From assembly GCA_963930655.1 (NCBI GenBank), contig OZ005607.1, forward strand, positions 20,286,374 to 20,350,373: a stretch of DNA of 64,000 nt, in the 5' to 3' direction. This stretch comes from Myrica gale (taxonomy: Eukaryota; Streptophyta; Magnoliopsida; Fagales; Myricaceae). Position numbers and translations under genes: made by a program. Numbering within the stretch: the first letter of the stretch is position 1; every line of letters starts with the position of its first letter. Below are positions 10,985 through 21,161 of the stretch, piece after piece. The notes under the pieces are model-generated. The model was not told where the DNA came from, made no database searches, and saw nothing but the letters and a program-made list of their open reading frames with translations.

Positions 10985-11799
10985 GAATTGGTTTTGAAAA
11001 AGTGTTTTTACTAGCATGCAATTTAAAACATTTAGATCTAAATCTCTTTATAAACAAGGCTATGTCCTCATCGTCCATAGACTCATCTGAACATTCAGAT
11101 TCATCTTCAGCCAAATACTTTAAAGCTATAGACTTAGATTTTTTGGCTTGAGGCAAAGATAATTCATAAGTCTATAATGAACCTACAAGCTCTTCAATTC
11201 TAATTTTTTCTAGGTCTTTGCTTTCTTCTATGGCCGTAATTTTACCTCTGAATTTTTCAGTGAGAGATCGTAAGACTTTTCTCACAACTCTCGATTCAGG
11301 AATTTTTTATCCTAGGTTAAAAGTTGAGTTAACAATATCGTTGAGTTTAGCATAAAACTCATCGAATGTCTCATCTTCATTCGTTCTAATTTCTTCAAAC
11401 CTAGTCGCAAGCATTTGAAGTTTAGAATTTTTTTACTATCTTAGTGCCTTCGTGTGTGGTTTCTAAAATCTCCCAGGCATCTTTACCCATTTCACACATG
11501 GAGATACGTTTGAACTCATCAGCAGAAATGCCCATGAAAATAGCATGCAAAGCACGACTATTATAGGTGCATTCATTCATTTCGTCTTTAGTTCACAAAC
11601 TAATATCTTTAGGCTCAGCAGGGATTGTACCAGTTTCAGTAACTTTTGCCGCAGTCATGGGTGTCGACCAACCTATTACTACCAAGTGCCATACTCGTTC
11701 ATCAAGGGACTTCAAGAAGGCCCTCATCCTTACTTTCCAATAGGCATAATTATTGCCATCGAAGTAAGGAGGAACGGACAGCGATTGACTCCTTTCCAT
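10985..11799 (-). pseudogene. gag: Copia gag (UBN2-type), truncated and interrupted
   Basis: It starts MERSQSLSVPPYFDGNNYAYWKVR, the typical copia gag N-terminus. It continues through DEMNECTYNS.., EIRTNEDETFDEFY and KVLRSLTEKF to the acidic DEDIALFIKRFR segment that normally precedes the CCHC zinc knuckle. Three in-frame stops (after KDISL, after NSTFNLG and after LVGSL) and a frameshift near 11430 break it. The zinc knuckle is absent because gag runs directly into integrase sequence near 10980. Confidence 0.85.
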
Positions 11800-11831
11800 C
11801 TAGGTAACAAAGGATCAAGGATCTATTATAA

Positions 11832-11846
11832 GGCTCTGATACCAAT
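11832..11846 (-). promoter_or_regulatory. Primer-binding site, initiator Met-tRNA
   Basis: On the minus strand TGGTATCAGAGCC lies two bases inside the 5' LTR. It is complementary to the 3' end of plant initiator Met-tRNA, the usual copia primer. Confidence 0.92.
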
Positions 11847-13414
11847 TGAAACTACGTTTAGACCCTAGAATATACCTAGAGGGGGGGTGAATAGGTATTT
11901 AAAAACTAATACTCCTCTCTTTAAGAGACCACAGAAAATCAAGTTCAAAAACTAATACATTTACACTATTAAAACCTATTCAAACAATATGATTTAAGCA
12001 CTTAACAGCAACCTCAATCAATCAAGTTAAGAATGATACAACTTGACCAAATAACCAATAGAGTAACAATTACAGCAGCAATCACTACTTAATACAGCAA
12101 ATACTCAACACAGAAAATTCAAGATTAACTTGTAACTTTGACAACTATCAATTAACAACAATGAGATATAGTCAGCAACAATATAACCAACTTAATAATG
12201 ATTTTTCAGCAAGATAATATCTGCACCTCAAGAAGTAATATCACAACAACAGCCTAAGCAAATTTCAGCAAGCAACACTCAATGTAAAAAGATTTTCCTG
12301 AACCAATTTAACAATAGAATTACTCACAGAATCAACAATACAAATTCTAACTCTTTAGCAACAATATTCAACAATTCTAAGACTAATAACCAACAAGGAT
12401 TCGGACACAAATCCAACAACCACTAAGCTTGACAATTTCAAGTTACCAAATCTTTCAGATCTGCAAAATGATCAACAAGAAAATGGTTAGTTGCAAAAAT
12501 ATCAAGAAAGAGGAGAATAGAATCAACACATAAATTTTTGGTAACGAAGTGAAAAATTTCTCAAGAATAACGTCTTCTGAGAAATAAAAAACACTCCGGG
12601 TGTTTCCACCAAGTCTTTACACTAGAACGTCGGGATTTTACAATGGTGATCTAGCCAAAAACCTTTTGGCCTCAAGACCCCTTTTCCTATGTAAAATCAC
12701 CCAATCCACCGAATTGGGTTGATGCCCAGCACCCACACGAAGACCAGCAACTCTGGTGCTCGTTCTACAGCAGATCCCACGAACTCGTAGGTTTGAATCT
12801 CCTCTGAAAACTTTCAGCAACAGCTGTTCTTGAGAACCCACTCAAGAACCTCAACACTTGGTGATTCCAATCTTCAACATCAAAGAAGTAAGAACATTCA
12901 GCCTTCAATCGACGATAAGGCTCACTGATCTTCCACCAGAGGGAAGCTTACACACTCTCACAATCAGATCTAGTTAGAACCGAATCTTGCACAAGAGAGA
13001 AATTTGGGAAAATCGAATACAGAGAGAATTCTGGAGTTTTCGAGAATAGACGATGAGTAAAAAATACGTCAAAGTCATTTGGGAAAGTGGTATATGACTT
13101 TAGTGAGGGTAAATAAGTCAAAACGAAAAAGTTATGATGACTGGGCAACTTTCTAGAAGGTTAATTTGTTATCTGCAGAATTCCCGCTATGCTGACCCAA
13201 GGCTAACCCAGCCAACAGAAAATCCGTCTAACAGCTAAGTAACTGTTTCCCAACCATTCTAGATGCACCCAGCACCTTCCAGAAACTTTCTCCTTAGCTC
13301 GACATCCTTCCAGACTTAATCAAGTTGCTTTTACGAATCTACAAATGGAAAATTACATTTAATCAAAGGATTGTTTTGACCATGGAAAATATGCCAAACT
13401 TACAAACACTTTCA
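11847..13414 (-). repeat. 5' LTR of the Sirevirus-type element
   Basis: 1568 bp, TG...CA, matching 4374-5941 along its whole length. It would hold the element promoter. The small open frames inside it are mirrored in the other LTR and are not genes. Confidence 0.95.
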
Positions 13415-13793
13415 CTTGCTATGACCCCCGTGCAAATGTCATTCAAATTATGTACGAGTCTTCTTGATTTCCCTCCATAAGTAGTAAATGGCCGCTGCTA
13501 GCATAAGTCTCAAAATTATTTCCAGTAGCGTCTTGCCTCGCATGTGGACACCCAGCCAGTGAACCACTCTTCGCCCGCAGAACAGATCTCATGTGATGCC
13601 ACATGTGTTCAACAACAATCCATACAGGGAGAGAAAAAAGAACACTGAAAAAATAAATGGTCTTCATCTTCTGGACCTTCTCCACACAACACACCCCAAA
13701 TCAGTACAAATTCCCTGTTTCTTAACACTGTCCGAGTAGTTACTTTGCCCTTAATCACTAGCTAGGTGATAAATGAGAACCGGTAGCTGCTCA
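13415..13793 (-). pseudogene. LINE-like remnant, zf-RVT zinc-binding domain (middle piece)
   Basis: The minus strand reads LVIKGKVTTRTVLRNREF, then GVLCGEGPEDEDHLFFQC. This is the Cys-x2-Cys..His-Leu-Phe-Phe-x-Cys signature of the reverse-transcriptase zinc-binding domain at the C-terminus of plant LINEs and their many cellular derivatives. Stops follow (after PCMDCC, and in the W.EI-like segment). The piece is bounded by the CACTA target site TCA on the right and the copia target site CTTGC on the left, and both breaks fall inside the domain. Confidence 0.82.
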
Positions 13794-13805
13794 CACTACA
13801 AAAAA

Positions 13806-15016
13806 ATCATCTTTTAACAGCGGTCATTTTAACAGCGGTCGAGCAAAACGCCGCTGAAAGTCACATATAGCGGCGCTTTTTATGACCGCCGCTAAAAAAC
13901 CGCTGTCAAAACTCTTTTGACTTTTAACAGCGGTCTTTTTAACGGCGGTCAGCAAAAGCGCCGCTATATGTGACTTTCAGCGGCGTTTTGCGCGACCGCT
14001 GTTAAATGACCGCTGTTAAAAATTTGTTGTCTCTTAACAGCGGTTTTTTAGCGGCGGTCAATAAAAGCGCTGCTGAAAGTCACATATAGCGGCGCTTTTG
14101 CTGACTGCCGTTAAATGACCGCTGTTAAAAGTCAAAATAGTTTTTACAGCGATTTTTTAGCGGCGGTCATAAAAAGCGCCGCTATATGTGTCTTTCAACA
14201 GCGCTTTTTATGACCGCCGCTAAAAAACCGTTGTTAAAAACTTCGTTGAATTTTAACAGCGGTCTTTTTAACGGCGGTCGCGCAAAACGCCGCTAAAAGT
14301 CACATATAGCGACGCTTTTGTTAACCGCCGTTAAAAAGATCGGTGTTAAAATTCAACGAAGTTTTTAACAGCGGTTTTTTAGCGGCGGTCATAAAAAGCG
14401 TTGGCGTTTCCCAACTTACAGCAGCGGTTTTGTAGCAGCGTTTTGAAAAACGCTGGTGTTTCTCCTAATTTTCAACATCGGTTTTTTAGCGGCGTTTTTA
14501 AAAACGCTGGCGTTTCTCCGCCTATAGCAGTGGTTTGTTTAGCAGCGTTTTTAAAAGTATTGGCGTTTCTCCCATCGTTTTTCAACAACGGTTTTTTAGC
14601 GGCGTTTTTACAAACGCTGGCGTTTCCCAACTTATAGCAGCGGTTTGTTAGCAGCGTTTTAAAAAAGCGCTGGCGTTTCCCAACTTATAGCAGCGGTTTG
14701 TTAGCGGCGTTTTTAAAAACGCTGGCGTTTCTCCGCTTATAGCAGCGGTTTGTTTACCAGCGTTTTTAAAAGTGACGGTGTTTCTCCCATCATTTTCAAC
14801 AGTGGTTTTTTAGCGGCGTTTTTACAAACGCTGGCGTTTCTTAACTTATAGCCGCGGTTTTTTAGCGGCGTTTTTAAAAACGCTGACGTTTCTCCACTTA
14901 TAATAGCGGTTTTTTAGCAGCGGTTTTTAAAAGCGCTGACGTTTCTCCCATCATTTTTCAACATCGGTTTTTTAGCGGCGTTTTTAAAAACGCTTGTGTT
15001 TCTCCTAATTTTCAAC
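13806..15016. repeat. Left subterminal repeat array of the CACTA element
   Basis: The first 600 bp is built of inverted modules around TTTTAACAGCGGTC and GACCGC(C/T)G(C/T)TAAA, able to fold on themselves. From about 14400 it becomes direct repeats of about 65-70 bp with TTTTTAAAAACGCTGGCGTTT and AGCAGCGGTTTGTTAGC modules. Such arrays are the binding sites of the small CACTA transposase subunit. Confidence 0.92.
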
Positions 15017-15287
15017 GAAGTTTTTAACTAGTATATACTTATATATTATATGTCAGTATATATACAAAGTATGTAAAGAATGAATAAACATTCTATAAAA
15101 GCACAACCTAAAAAAAATACTTGGTTAATTCAATACCAATGAACTCATTATTGTGTAGTTTAGAAAACATCTATTATCATACTTATAATGAGCATATATA
15201 TTTTGAATAATTAGTAATATAATACTATTTAACTATTACATATTATATTTAATTTCAACCAAAAATATATTATGAGATTAGCTTATG

Positions 15288-16918
15288 AAATTAAAGTACA
15301 TAACTTAATATATGGTCTTAGAGGCTATGATTTAGTCATTAAGTAGGTACATATATATAAAGTACTTAGGTTAATTAGCACATATATACCATGTATATGT
15401 ATATATAGTATAATATATATAATGTATTGTGACAACAATATTATATGGAACTTATTTTTTACTACAATGTAATATGTATAAGTATATAAGTGTATCCACG
15501 TGTATTGTGACTCAATTTATTATATAATAAAACAAGACTTTTAAAAAATGGATTATAAGTATATGCATATTTATATAAGCAATAAGTATGTAGGTAATTA
15601 AAGTGAGATTAAAGTTGTTAATAAAATATGGAATTAGAAGGAGTGTTATGATAATTGAAGTTGTAATATGATATATTTTAAAGCACATAATTTAATATAC
15701 GGTCTTAGAGGCTATGATTTAGTCATTAGGTATATAGGTACATACATATAAAGTATTTGTACATATTAAGATTAAATATTTTATATAGTATAGTATGTCA
15801 CTCATGTATGATATATTGTGTATGATACTTTTGCATAATTTATAGTATAATATTTCACATTTCACTCATGTATTTGAAAAAATTTATTTTAAAGGAGCAT
15901 ATATCATTTATTGACTAAATCTAAGTAGTTTAGATTTATGTCACTCATATGTCATTAACACAATCCTATAAATTGAACATAAAGTGATATTAGCTTATGC
16001 AATTAACATAATCAATTAAATTGAACATAAAGTGATATCATACTTATAATGAGCATATATATTTTGAATAATTAGTAATATAATACTATTTAAGTATGAC
16101 ATATTATTTAATTTCAAACAAAAAGATATTGTGAGATTAGCTTATGTCATTAAAATACATGACTTAATATATGGTCTTAGAGGCTATGCTTTAGTCATTA
16201 GATATATAGGTACATAAAGTATTTAGGTTAATTAGCACATATCATGTATATGATAAACATATATAACAAATCATACAATGTTATATAGAAATGATTATAC
16301 TTTTAAATTGTAAGTATTATATATTATTACATTTAATTAAAATTATTATACTAGTTATGAAAAATAGTAGAAAATAATATTGTGTACATCTTTATACACA
16401 ATACTTAGTCAATATAATAGAATAATTAAAATAATCAATTTTGTTAATGATGGCTAAAAAGTTTCAGTATATAGTGTAATAACAAAATGAATTTAATATT
16501 ATGATATAATATTGATTCACAACTAAAGAAAAAAAATAAAAGTTCAGGGCGACGCCCAACCTCTCAATCGTCTCTGAATTATCTCGGCTCGCCGAACACT
16601 GCCTCTTTCTCTCACTTGATCTGTCGTAGCTGCAGCCGACAGCCACCTCTCTTTATATCTAATCTACCCATTAATGCCATATTGGATTAATCTCTCCCTC
16701 CCTCTTCCTCTTCGATTCTCCGCTCGAAATCTCTCTTCCTCTTCATCTTCATCAAACGCTCTTCCTCTTCGTCAAAATCTCTTTTAGTACATAACTTAAT
16801 ATATAGTCTTAGACGCAATGATTTAGTCATTATGTATATAGGTACATATATATAAAGTATTTAGGTTAATTAGCACATACCATATATATGATAAACACAT
16901 AAAACAAATTATGCAATG
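15288..16918 (+). repeat. Four dispersed direct repeats in the CACTA interior
   Basis: A roughly 100-bp AT-rich unit with the core GGTCTTAGAGGCTATGATTT and TAGTCATTA..GTACATA occurs at about 15288, 15672, 16145 and 16782. The copies differ by scattered substitutions. Between the third and fourth lies a GC-richer 16530-16790 block (CGGCTCGCCGAACACTGCC..) that looks like leader sequence of another captured gene but is not identifiable. Confidence 0.8.
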
Positions 16919-17013
16919 TTTAAATACTATTACAATTGATCTTAATTTACTAAAAATATGTATATAACTTATTATTAAAAAAATTGAAAACAGTGAGTTT
17001 AAATACGACTTAG

Positions 17014-17213
17014 GCGTTTGTTTCCCAAAATTTCCAACTCTCAATATTTCCAAACAATCATAAAATAATCTCTCACCTCATTAAATTATAAAATAATATT
17101 ATACTATTCAATTAAATCTTCTCTCTCCTCACTTTTCCATAAAATACTATACTTTTTTCACAAACTCCAATACCCAAAATTTCTAAAACCCCAATATTTC
17201 CACAAATAAACAC
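17014..17213. mobile_element. MITE copy (GCGTTTGTTT family)
   Basis: About 200 bp with ends GCGTTTGTTTCCC and a matching inverted AAATAAACACC, and the core CTTCTCTCTCCTCACTTTTCC. The same core and ends recur at about 34462, 39175, 46869, 54823 and 61645. Confidence 0.6.
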
Positions 17214-17261
17214 CACTTTTAAAATATAATAACGAAATACGAGAGGAAAATTTTCCTTTAG

Positions 17262-17360
17262 TCAAAACCTTTAGCGCCAAAGTTTTCTGCCAAATTTTCA
17301 TCAAAACCTTTAGGGCCAAAGTTTTCCGCCAAATTTTCCTTCAGCGCCAAAGTTTATCCG
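17262..17360 (+). repeat. Short tandem repeat before the captured UMP1 exon
   Basis: Three imperfect units of about 35 bp contain TTTAG(C/G)GCCAAAGTTTTC and CCAAATTTTC. They lie about 270 bp upstream of the captured start codon and may be promoter sequence taken along with the gene. Confidence 0.6.
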
Positions 17361-17626
17361 AATACAAACCCACTTAGCTTATTTCATTTAGCGCCTTCTT
17401 TCTCCTTTCCCACCCATTCTCTCATCGTCCTTGTCGGCCTCCTTGCCACCTGGCTCTTCCTCTACCTCTTCCGCCCATCTGACCAGCCCCTCGTCTGAAA
17501 TCTCTCTTCCGATATAACCCCAAACGCTACCGTTTGCGGTTTTACGACTTTCATTGCTTGGCCTAGAAGTTCCTGCAAAATCACTCGCTGAAGAAGTAGA
17601 AGGGAAGAGGATCAGAGAGGGAAAAA

Positions 17627-18013
17627 ATGGAGGCACCGAAGACTATAGCACGCGAAATTGGAGAGACCCAAAACGACGCGCTTCGATTCGGACTCCATGG
17701 CGTCAAGAGCGACATCGTTGGATCTCATCCTCTTGAATCCACTTGACAATCTGTATCACTCTCTCTCCCTGCTATCTAATTTCTCAACTTTCACAACTTT
17801 TCATTGGAACAAATGGAGCGAAGCTTCTGTGTCATTCTAGCTATATGACCTACTGATTTTGTTTTTTTTTATGTTGATATTTTTTTTATTATTTTTTTAG
17901 GGGGTGTGTTAGGCATCGAGGACACAGGAGGAGATGAAGAGGAATATCTTGAGGAACACATATGGAAGTGCGTTTCTACTGAAGATGGATCTTGCCAAAC
18001 AAATTCTTTCTCG
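17627..18013 (+). pseudogene. UMP1-like: Captured UMP1 proteasome maturation factor fragment, exons 1-2
   Basis: Exon 1 (17627-17752) starts MEAPKTIAREIGETQNDALR and carries FGLHGVKSDIVGSHPLES. Exon 2 (17913-18013) reads ASRTQEEMKRNILRNTYGSA and MDLAKQILSR. Both exons have GT/AG borders in phase with each other. This matches plant UMP1, a short-lived chaperone that helps assemble the 20S proteasome. Plant UMP1 is about 140 residues, and here the fragment ends after the QILSR segment, so the highly conserved RFQRPPG half is missing. A TGA interrupts exon 1 just after HPLEST. The retained intron shows capture at the DNA level, not through mRNA. It lies inside the CACTA element. Confidence 0.9.
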
Positions 18014-18637
18014 GTATGCCTTTTCGATCCCTTGTTTATTGATCGCTTTACGATCCCACTGAATTTCAGAAAGTATTAAAGAGCTTGCCTATGGTGAAAA
18101 AATTATTTGGGAATTTTTTCTGTTGGTGGTTATCATTGAATCATATAAGCCTACGTGGGTTATGCTGGAATGCAAAAGCTTAGTGCCCTGGGAATAATAT
18201 GCATAACCAGGGAGACTTTAAATGCCCATCTGTTTGGTATATGGAATCTCCTATATACGGAGACATTGACTTGGTATGCTTTAAAATTCGCTTGGAGTCC
18301 TCTTTGCTTCGTGTAGGTTATTGAGAAATGGGGATTGGGTTTATCACAGAAGAAGCAGATTTCGTGCAAAATCTTTTGTTTCTGTATGTAGGTACCAACT
18401 TCTTCAATGTCCTCCTTTGCAAGCTAATGTTACAAGAATCTGTCCTATTAGTTTCCTCGGTGCCTGTATAGATTGCTATGTGAGTGGCATCCCGAGATAT
18501 TGCAAGCAATGCATAATAAAAGAAGAAAGAGTTGCTTACTGAACTAATGAAAGTATAGACACCTTAGAGTGCACTGGTGTTGATTTTGTTGGATCTCTCT
18601 CTCTCTCTCTCTTCAAAAACATGACTTTTGCTTGTAG

Positions 18638-18962
18638 GTGATGAAATGGATAGCATTTGCCGACAGCGTTCCACTAGATTCTAAGTCATGCTTTGGAGTT
18701 CTCAATGGATTGAATGATGACTTGGCTTTGAAGTCTGTACTTTTGAGGAATGGACTAAAACCTTCTGAAGCTGATGTTATTGTGTTTTCAGTGCTACATC
18801 CTTTACTGGAAGGGAATTTGACACTCTATTCAGCTTAAGGGCCTTTGGCCTCACAGAAGTGAAGTTCTAATGATTTCTGTGTCTTTATAAATGCTAGATT
18901 GGCCTCCGAATGAAGAGAAGGAAAAGTTACCACATGTAATGAGATGGATGGATTACATCCAG
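18638..18962 (+). pseudogene. Captured AIMP1-like (OB-fold, tRNA-synthetase cofactor) fragment, N-terminal GST-like part
   Basis: Exon A (from 18638, after TTGCTTGTAG) reads VMKWIAFADSVPLDSKSCFG, then LALKSVLLRNGLKPSEADV and IVFSVLHP. Exon B (18898-18962) reads WPPNEEKEKLPHVMRWMDYI and is followed by a GT donor. This is the N-terminal helical (GST-C-like) region of plant proteins like At2g40660, whose C-terminal half is an EMAPII/Arc1p-type tRNA-binding OB fold. The OB fold is absent here. A further in-phase stretch at 19547-19620 (EFKIEDVDVSKRKILID) after a CAG may be the next exon. It sits downstream of the UMP1 fragment on the same strand, so one transcript could join both. Confidence 0.75.
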
Positions 18963-19904
18963 GTAGGGCCAAATCCAGATTAGTTTCAGTTATTTCAATC
19001 TATACGTTTTTGATAGCCTCCTAAATTTAGTTACCTAATGTTCTAATGTTCTTGTTAGATACAGATATATTGTCTCATTTGTTTAGCATTTTTTTGGTGC
19101 TATGAATTGGGCCCACTTCAATTTTTTCCCATACTTGATGGCTGTATGCAATGATATGAGGAATACTAATGTTTGTTGATTACAAAAATAATGGTGTCAA
19201 AAAGGTGTCAATGAAGTGAGCAGTCATTATGCACTAACCTCTACTCTATGGAAATGTTTAGGCTGTGTCTCAGTCATTTGGGTTACAGGTATTGTTAGTG
19301 TTTGAGTGCTGGCAAAATTTCGTACCAAATTTCCCCTCTAGGTGTTAATAGGGTCTAATCCGGAATTTTCAGGATACATTAGGGAAAACTGGCTACATCT
19401 CATTGAAGGGGGCATTGCCCTTTGGGGATATTTTTTGACCCGTTTTATCTAGAGTTGCTTATAGGCTTATATACGAGTAGATATTTTGTTTACATAAATC
19501 TTTTGTTTATTTCTATTTTTCATGTCATATTTATTTTCTATTACAGGAATTCAAGATTGAGGATGTTGATGTATCAAAGAGGAAGATTTTAATTGATCCT
19601 TGCTTATTGTATTGTATTTAAATATTTTAGTCGGTCCTTACTTATTGTTATTTTATATTAGAAATTTGTTATTTTTTAAATTACTTGTAGAGGTTCTTTT
19701 GTTTGTTGTAAAATATTATTAATCAATGATTAAGATATTCTTGTTTTATTATCCTTGTTCTTTAAGTTTTTACATCTATTGAATTATAATTACTAAAATA
19801 AATTTGTATTACCAATTAAAAAAGCATGTATAGGAAAATATAGGAAAAAATTAGTGGTGTTTTAAAAATGTTGGCACATACAAAAAAAAAGCTACAAACC
19901 ACTG

Positions 19905-20622
19905 TCGTTGCTATAAGTGGCATCTGAACGTTGCTATAGCCCTCTTTTTAGACTATGCCAGCGGTTTTAAAAACGCCACTAAAAAAACGTTGTTGTAAAT
20001 CAGGATAAATACCAGCGTTTTTAAAAGCGTCGCTAAAAAACCGCTGTTGGAAATCATGAGAAACGCTAGTGTTTTTTAAAACGTCGCTAAAAAACCGCTG
20101 TTGAAAATCAGGAGAAAAGCCAGCGTTTTTAAAAACGCTGCTATATGCAGGGAAACGCCAGCGTTTTTAAAAACGCCGCTAAAAAATCGCTGTTGAAAAT
20201 CAAGAGAAATGCCAGCGTTTTTAAAAACGCTGCTAAAAAACCGCTGCTATAAGCGTGGAAACGCCTGCGTTTTTAAAAACGCCGCTAAAAAACCGCCGTT
20301 AAAAATCAGGGGAAATGCCAGCGTTTTAAAAAACGCCTCTAAAAAACCGCTGCTATAAGTTGGGAAATGCCAGCGCTTTTTTAAAACGCCTCAAAAAAAC
20401 CGTTGTTGTAAGCTGTGGCATTACCAGCGGTTTAAAAACGCCGCTAAGTGGCCGCTGTTAAAAGGTAGGGAATCACCAGCGTTTATGAAAAACGACGTTG
20501 AAGACATTCGCCAACGGAGAAAAGACAGCGGTCGGAAAACGCCGGTAAAAAACCGCTGGTAAAAGTTTAGCGGCGTTTTTTGGACTTTTACCAGCGGTTT
20601 TGCGACCGCTGTTGTAGCCTGT
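19905..20622. repeat. Right subterminal repeat array of the CACTA element
   Basis: About ten modules with GCCAGCGTTTTTAAAAACGC and CTAAAAAACCGCTGTT, the inverse of the left array, end about 12 bp from the GTAGTG terminus. Confidence 0.9.
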
Positions 20623-20638
20623 TTTTTTTGTAGTGTCA

Positions 20639-20720
20639 TGGATGTCTCCCCAAAGTGTTTGGTACCAGACAACCTTCGGAAAGTGGCAGAACCAGGATTG
20701 AATTTGAAGGGGGCCAACTC
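20639..20720 (-). pseudogene. LINE-like remnant, upstream piece
   Basis: The minus strand reads VGPLQIQSWFCHFPKVVWYQ and runs into the CACTA target site. The frame continues beyond the element at 13790 as the zf-RVT segment. This is the N-terminal side of the split remnant. Confidence 0.65.
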
Positions 20721-20923
20721 TTAAGGCGAAATGACAAAAAAAATTATACGTAATGCAAAAAAGTGTCTTAGAGTTAAAATTAAGGACTGCAAACATTAAA
20801 AATATAGAAATACACTTATCGTACTAATTGTTGAGACCGAGAGGTAGCAATTGGATTCTACGGGTCTGCATCTTTTGAAAATATTACAAAATGACTTCGT
20901 TCTCAATAGTTTCCTTTTTTCCC

Positions 20924-21161
20924 ATCTATTACGGTCAATATAGATGCTGCAAATCAAGATTCATTTTCCGTTGTGGCAACTGCGTTTCGTGACCATCAGG
21001 GGCTTTTTTGTGCCGCTTCAACTCTTAAGCTGGACCAATTAGATCCAGTTGTAGCTGAAGTTGAGGCAGCACTGTTTGGTATCTCAGAGGCACATAATAA
21101 AGGGTTTTCTAATATCCTTTTGGAGGGAGACTTGTCTGTAATGATACAAGCGATTATCTAG
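20924..21161 (+). pseudogene. RNase H-like (RVT_3) fragment of a LINE-type element
   Basis: The frame reads TVNIDAANQDSFSVVATAFR, DPVVAEVEAALFGISEAHNK and NILLEGDLSVMIQAI. The catalytic-type Asp, Glu and Asp of plant RNase H-like domains (NID, VAEVEA, EGD) are all present. Only the first half of the domain is there, followed by a stop at 21161. It lies on the strand opposite the neighbouring zf-RVT remnant, so it comes from a different insertion or from a lone cellular RNase H-like gene. Confidence 0.75.

Larger units (their letters stand above)
4374..13414 (-). mobile_element. Ty1/copia LTR retrotransposon, Sirevirus (SIRE/Maximus) type
   Basis: A 9.04-kb element lies in minus orientation. 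It has two 1568-bp LTRs starting TG and ending CA, and a perfect 5-bp target duplication CTTGC (4369-4373 and 13415-13419). The primer-binding site matches initiator Met-tRNA. A purine tract containing AAAGGGGGAG abuts the 3' LTR. Order in sense direction is 5' LTR, gag, (deletion), integrase, RT, RNase H, an extra ORF in the envelope-like position, 3' LTR. Long LTRs, this purine tract and the extra ORF after pol are Sirevirus traits. The element is defective: gag stops, a gag-to-integrase deletion, an 86-bp frameshifting duplication, and a stop in the extra ORF. Confidence 0.96.
13794..20635. mobile_element. CACTA (En/Spm) element carrying captured host-gene exons, non-autonomous
   Basis: It begins CACTACAAAAAAA and ends TTTTTTTTGTAGTG, and is flanked by the 3-bp target duplication TCA (13791-13793, 20636-20638). 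Length is 6842 bp. Both ends hold long subterminal arrays built on the motif AACAGCGGTC / GCGGCG. No TNP1- or TNP2-type transposase was found, so it must be mobilised in trans. The interior carries four AT-rich direct repeats, a MITE copy, and exon-intron fragments of two unrelated genes (UMP1 and an AIMP1-like gene). This is the structure called a Pack-CACTA or transduplicating element. Confidence 0.95.

Noticed and set aside
13806..15016. Regularly spaced repeats that could suggest a CRISPR-like array
   Set aside because: They are subterminal repeats of a CACTA element with inverted modules, TIRs and a target duplication. CRISPR arrays do not occur in plant nuclear genomes.
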